Of a stretch of 64,000 nucleotides of DNA, positions 61,009-64,000 are shown in pieces; position 1 is the stretch's first letter, and the number at the start of each line of letters is the position of its first letter. Location of the stretch: NCBI GenBank assembly GCA_900550955.1, contig URUF01000001.1, positions 42,920-106,919 of the forward strand, given 5' to 3'. The translations under genes were made by a program, and so were the position numbers. The notes below the pieces were generated by a model, which did not search any database, had not been told where the DNA came from, and saw nothing but the letters and a program-made list of their open reading frames with translations. The DNA is from an uncultured Eubacteriales bacterium. Its GTDB lineage: Bacteria > Bacillota > Clostridia > Christensenellales > Aristaeellaceae.

Positions 61009-61638
61009 TCAAGCCAGCTTCAGGCGGTAGCCGCATTTATACACGGTTTCAATGTATTCGCCGCCCAGCTTTTTGCGCAGGCGCTGCACGTGCACGTCCA
61101 CCGTGCGGGTTTCGCCCATGCTCTGGTAGCCCCAGGCGCGGCGCAAAAGCTGCTCGCGGCTCACGGGGATATCCGGCTTTTCCATCAGGGCCAGCAGCAA
61201 AGCAAACTCCTGCGCGGTCAGCTCCACACGGCGGCCGTCCAGCAGGGCCACGCGCTCCTCCTCATCCACGGATAGCTCCCTGAGCGGCTCGGTTTCTCCC
61301 AGCACGCCCATCACCTTTGCCAGCAGCGTTTTATGCGAAAAAGGCGTCGTCAGCACGTCGCTGTGCCCGCCGTACAGCGCGCGCAGGTGCGCGCTCATCT
61401 TGCGGTCGCCCGTAAGGAAAAGGATGGGGCAGCCGCGCTTTTGAAACGCCTCCAGCAGCGGCCGGCAGGTTGTCCACTTCAGCTGAGCATCCATCAATAC
61501 AAGCGGGGCTTTGGGCTCCGTCCAATCGGGAATGGTGTGTTCGTCGCAGCGGATTGCGTTCATTTTCTCCTTTTTCAGGGAGTCGCAAAGCTTCTGCGCG
61601 AGCGCCTCATTGGGTTCGTAAATCAAAATCGTTGCCAT
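61009..61638 (-). CDS. Orphan OmpR-type response regulator with degenerate receiver
   Basis: A 209-residue regulator. The winged helix is well kept (LTAQEFALLLALMEKPDIPV, TRTVDVHVQRLRKKLGGEYI, YKCGYRLKL). The receiver is altered: the N-terminal acidic pair reads YEPNE, the phospho-Asp may be in VLMDAQL, and the conserved Lys of KPF is Thr (TTPFSH). Phosphorylation may not control it. No kinase gene is adjacent. The ATG has TGAGGTGA upstream. The target genes are unknown. Confidence 0.88.
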   Translation of the reverse strand: MATILIYEPNEALAQKLCDSLKKEKMNAIRCDEHTIPDWTEPKAPLVLMDAQLKWTTCRPLLEAFQKRGCPILFLTGDRKMSAHLRALYGGHSDVLTTPFSHKTLLAKVMGVLGETEPLRELSVDEEERVALLDGRRVELTAQEFALLLALMEKPDIPVSREQLLRRAWGYQSMGETRTVDVHVQRLRKKLGGEYIETVYKCGYRLKLA

Positions 61639-61805
61639 GCGATCACCTCACAGTTATTATGACGATTGAAAGTGTCGTTTTGTTGCATGATTTGTGAACA
61701 AACTGTAACGTTTGGAAAAGAATTTGAAAATACCGGCAGCGCCCGCCTGCGGATTGGAAGCCCGGCGGCTGGAAATCTTCTGGCAGTATGCTTTCAACCT
61801 GCATC

Positions 61806-61834
61806 TTGCATCCCCGCGCCGCACAGGCTATAAT
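61806..61834 (+). promoter_or_regulatory. Promoter of the DUF5711-cvpA pair
   Basis: TTGCAT (61806-61811) and TATAAT (61829-61834) with a 17-base spacer, about 97 bases ahead of the ATG. The stretch from 61639 to 61805 contains no recognised gene. Confidence 0.7.
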
Positions 61835-61930
61835 GGAAAGCAGCGGCATTTGTTACACGCCGCCGCAACAAACAGCCCGTGCGCCGCGTTGTATTTTTGC
61901 CGCGCCGCCACGGGCCGCAAGGGAGCCGCT

Positions 61931-63067
61931 ATGCAAAGAGTCAAGCCAAAAATGAGCCGTCCCAAGGCGTTTGCGCTGCTGTTTCTGATCCTGGCCGCCA
62001 TCGGGCTGGTGATATGGGGCGGCGTACGGCTGTTTTCCGCCCGTCCCGTGAGCAGCGTAACAGCGTCGCTTTTGCCCTGCCCCTACAACGATACCATTAT
62101 GCCCTTTGGCAAAAGCGTATTGTATTACGATGGCGTAAGCATCCACTGCATGAGCGATACGGGCTCCGTGCGCTGGTCCTTCCAGATCGGCCCGGACGCG
62201 GGCTTTGACTGCAACGATACCGTCGTGGCCGCCTGGGTGGGAAGCACCATCTATATTTTGGATCAAAACGGCAACTCCTCCTACAACGACAACCTGGGCG
62301 AGGAAATCCAGTTTGCCCGCGTGGGCGCGCAATATGTTGCCGCCGTGATTGGCGATACCACCACGCCCCGCCTGGTGGTAAAGGATCACACTGGCGCGCA
62401 CATGGATGAGGAATCCGACGCGTACTCCACCCTGATCCTTTTGGACGTGGGCTTTTACGGCAAAAACGGCGAATACATGTGGACCCTTGCGCTGGATGTG
62501 TTCGGCACCGCCTCCAACACCATCCTAAATACCTTTGAGGTAGGAAAGATGAATACCGGCGCGGTATCCCTGGGCGAGGCCATCACCTATGCCGTGGTAT
62601 ACGAAAACGGCCTGCTGCGCGTGATCAATACCCGTAAAATGCTCACCTTTAACGACCGCGGCACCGAGGACGCCTCCGCAAGCGTGCTGGTATACGGCTG
62701 GCAGCTATTGGACAGCGAGGTGCCCGAGCGCGGCGACGCGCTGATGCTTTTTGCCCCCACCTCGCAGGCGGAGAGCATCTTTGACATCCGCGAGCTGCGT
62801 CTTATCTCCGGCAGCCGGGACAAGCGTTACAGCCTGCCTGATACCTGTATTGGCGCCGCCGTATGGAACAAGACCGTCTATGCCCTAAGCGCCGATACCC
62901 TCTATCGCGCCGGGCAGAACGACAGCCGCTTTACCACCTATCCCCTGCCCATGGAACGCCAAGCCACAAGGCTGATTGGCACGCTCGCCAATGGCCGCGC
63001 CGTTGTGGCCTGCGGGGACGAGGTATACGTCATCACCCTGCCCCAGGCCATCAACACCCTGAACTGA
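61931..63067 (+). CDS. Membrane-anchored DUF5711-like protein (beta-propeller type)
   Basis: A 378-residue protein. A basic N-terminus and one membrane helix (AFALLFLILAAIGLVIWGGV) precede an external domain of repeated strands with phrases such as SVLYYDGVSIHCMSDTGSVR and WVGSTIYILDQNGN, like a quinoprotein-type beta-propeller. I believe it belongs to DUF5711, whose function is unknown. GGGAG precedes MQRVKPK; the earlier frame start lies before the promoter. It is coupled with cvpA. Confidence 0.75.
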   Translation: MQRVKPKMSRPKAFALLFLILAAIGLVIWGGVRLFSARPVSSVTASLLPCPYNDTIMPFGKSVLYYDGVSIHCMSDTGSVRWSFQIGPDAGFDCNDTVVAAWVGSTIYILDQNGNSSYNDNLGEEIQFARVGAQYVAAVIGDTTTPRLVVKDHTGAHMDEESDAYSTLILLDVGFYGKNGEYMWTLALDVFGTASNTILNTFEVGKMNTGAVSLGEAITYAVVYENGLLRVINTRKMLTFNDRGTEDASASVLVYGWQLLDSEVPERGDALMLFAPTSQAESIFDIRELRLISGSRDKRYSLPDTCIGAAVWNKTVYALSADTLYRAGQNDSRFTTYPLPMERQATRLIGTLANGRAVVACGDEVYVITLPQAINTLN

Positions 63068-63071
63068 CCGC

Positions 63072-63803
63072 TTGAAGGGGGGCTTCACCCTGAACATCAT
63101 CGATATTCTTGTTATTGCCATCATCGGCCTGTGCGTGCTCTTTGGGCTGTACAGGGGCTTTATCCAGTCCGTGCTCAACCTGGGCGGCGGGTTGGCGGCG
63201 TTTGGCGGCTCCTTTCTGCTTTTTCCCAAGCTGGCGGACGTAGTGAGCGCCAATACCGATATCACCCGCCTCATCAGCACCTACACCGATTCCGGCAGCC
63301 TGCTAGGCGATCTGGACCTGAGCCGCCAGGCCGTAAGCTCCCTCACGGCGGACAGCATTGCCGGCATTGTGGAGCGCGCCGGCCTGCCCGCGCCCATCGC
63401 CACCCTGCTTAGGCACAACCTGAGCCAGCAGGTGTTCTCGCCCCTTGGAAACCTGGCCACCAACGTGGGCGATTACGTGAACCAGACCATCCTTTCCGTA
63501 AGCATCAATGTGCTTTGCTTTCTCATTTGCTTCGTCGTGTGCTTTGTGGTGATGACCATTGTGGTCAACCTTTTGCGCGCCGTGTTCCGCTTCCCGGTGC
63601 TCAAGCATTTGGACTGGCTGGCGGGCGGCGTTTTTGGCCTTTTGCTGGGCGTGATGCTGTGCTTTGTGGCCTTTACCGTCCTTCCCCTCCTGGAAAGCGT
63701 GGTGCCCCTTCCCGAGTTCCGCGAGCTGGTGGACCAAAGCGCCCTGGCCAAGGTTTTTGAAAACGGCAACCTGATCATTTCCATTATGAACCGCAAGCTC
63801 TAG
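63072..63803 (+). CDS. CvpA family membrane protein
   Basis: A 243-residue membrane protein. The start NIIDILVIAIIGLCVLFGLY, then GFIQSVLNLGGGLAAFGGS, and the later helices VLCFLICFVVCFVVMTIVVN and LAGGVFGLLLGVMLCFVAF match CvpA. Family members have been linked to colicin V production and envelope stress. The frame starts at TTG (63072) with no good RBS; CTG at 63090 has AAGGGGGG seven bases upstream and would begin at NIIDIL as in relatives, so initiation at CTG is possible. Confidence 0.85.
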   Translation: MKGGFTLNIIDILVIAIIGLCVLFGLYRGFIQSVLNLGGGLAAFGGSFLLFPKLADVVSANTDITRLISTYTDSGSLLGDLDLSRQAVSSLTADSIAGIVERAGLPAPIATLLRHNLSQQVFSPLGNLATNVGDYVNQTILSVSINVLCFLICFVVCFVVMTIVVNLLRAVFRFPVLKHLDWLAGGVFGLLLGVMLCFVAFTVLPLLESVVPLPEFRELVDQSALAKVFENGNLIISIMNRKL

Positions 63804-63844
63804 GCAGGGGCGGCGGCCTGCGCGCCGCTGGCGCTGCCTAAAGC

Positions 63845-63883
63845 AAAATACGCATGCCGCGCAACGGCATGCGTATTTTTTTG
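63845..63883 (+). terminator. Terminator after cvpA
   Basis: A 15-bp perfect stem (AAAATACGCATGCCG / CGGCATGCGTATTTT) with a 5-base loop, followed by a T-run. Confidence 0.92.
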
Positions 63884-63891
63884 CCATATCC

Positions 63892-64000
63892 AAACGCCTC
63901 CGCTTTCGCGGAGGCGTTTCAGCCTGTCGATAAACCCCATGGGAAGTTTGGAGGGCCGCAGACCCGCAACCTCAATCGTCGTTCTGGCCACTGCCGTGGC
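63892..64000 (-). repeat. Dispersed structured repeat, copy 3 (reverse, partial)
   Basis: Read on the minus strand it has GGCCCTCCAAACTTCCC...GGGGTTT, then TCGACAGGCTG and a terminal perfect 12-bp hairpin with a GAAA loop (63892-63919). This is the same order as at the 3' end of copies 1 and 2. The 5' part lies beyond the window. Confidence 0.75.

Overview
The window is GC-rich chromosomal DNA from a spore-forming low-abundance-type clostridium, most likely a gut Clostridia lineage (Oscillospirales/Christensenellales-like; the exact family is an inference). A Spo0A gene, a T-box upstream of valS, a yjdF-type leader, DnaD/DnaI-like replication proteins, strong AGGAGG ribosome binding sites and TTGACA/TATAAT promoters all point to Firmicutes. 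I saw no rRNA, no tRNA and no CRISPR array inside the window, but a cas3 gene runs off the left edge.

Layout. 1-1202: 5' two thirds or less of a type I cas3 on the minus strand. 1577-6263: four-gene MacB-like ABC operon closed by its TetR regulator. 6443-20825: a long minus-strand run holding ppk, cysE-cysS-comEA-like-leuA, an exopolysaccharide set (initiating sugar transferase, epimerase, four glycosyltransferases) and a secreted Ig-like repeat protein. 21027-23136: plus-strand cation transporter and LytR-CpsA-Psr protein. 23200-28922: oligopeptide transporter oppBCDF-oppA. 29309-32168: DnaD-like, DnaI-like and Cys-less ArsC-like genes. 32628-40349: yjdF with its riboswitch, rpmF, T-box-valS, a HAM1-like pyrophosphatase, rsmH, rsmI and a short-chain dehydrogenase. 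40499-46507: LacI-controlled sugar transporter with a GH13 enzyme. 46741-50793: spo0A, an acyltransferase and guaA. 50796-53722: an AT-rich islet inserted at the 3' end of guaA. 53909-60275: a seven-gene phosphate operon (pstSCAB-phoU-phoP-phoR). 60457-63803: aldo/keto reductase remnant, orphan response regulator, DUF5711-like protein and CvpA.

Most striking observations. (1) Two of the three substrate-binding proteins, OppA and PstS, read as circular permutations of their families: the segment that is normally C-terminal sits directly after the signal peptide, and the ORF ends where that segment would normally begin. The third binding protein (sugar) has the normal order. (2) A dispersed non-coding repeat occurs at 32270-32616, 42301-42529 and 63892-64000 (reverse, partial). 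Several of its stems change sequence on both arms while keeping pairing, which suggests a structured RNA or DNA element that I do not recognise. (3) A 13-bp repeat of the guaA end brackets foreign-looking AT-rich DNA.

Working together: the phosphate operon couples uptake to its own PhoPR sensor; the LacI repressor has a palindrome just downstream of a consensus promoter and probably controls the glucan-type sugar uptake and hydrolysis genes; cysE and cysS pair cysteine synthesis with its tRNA charging; the exopolysaccharide genes build a lipid-linked sugar chain whose flippase and polymerase are not in the window. Starts were often moved inward from the longest reading frame to fit ribosome binding sites; such choices are stated in each entry. 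All family assignments are from memory of motifs, not from a search.
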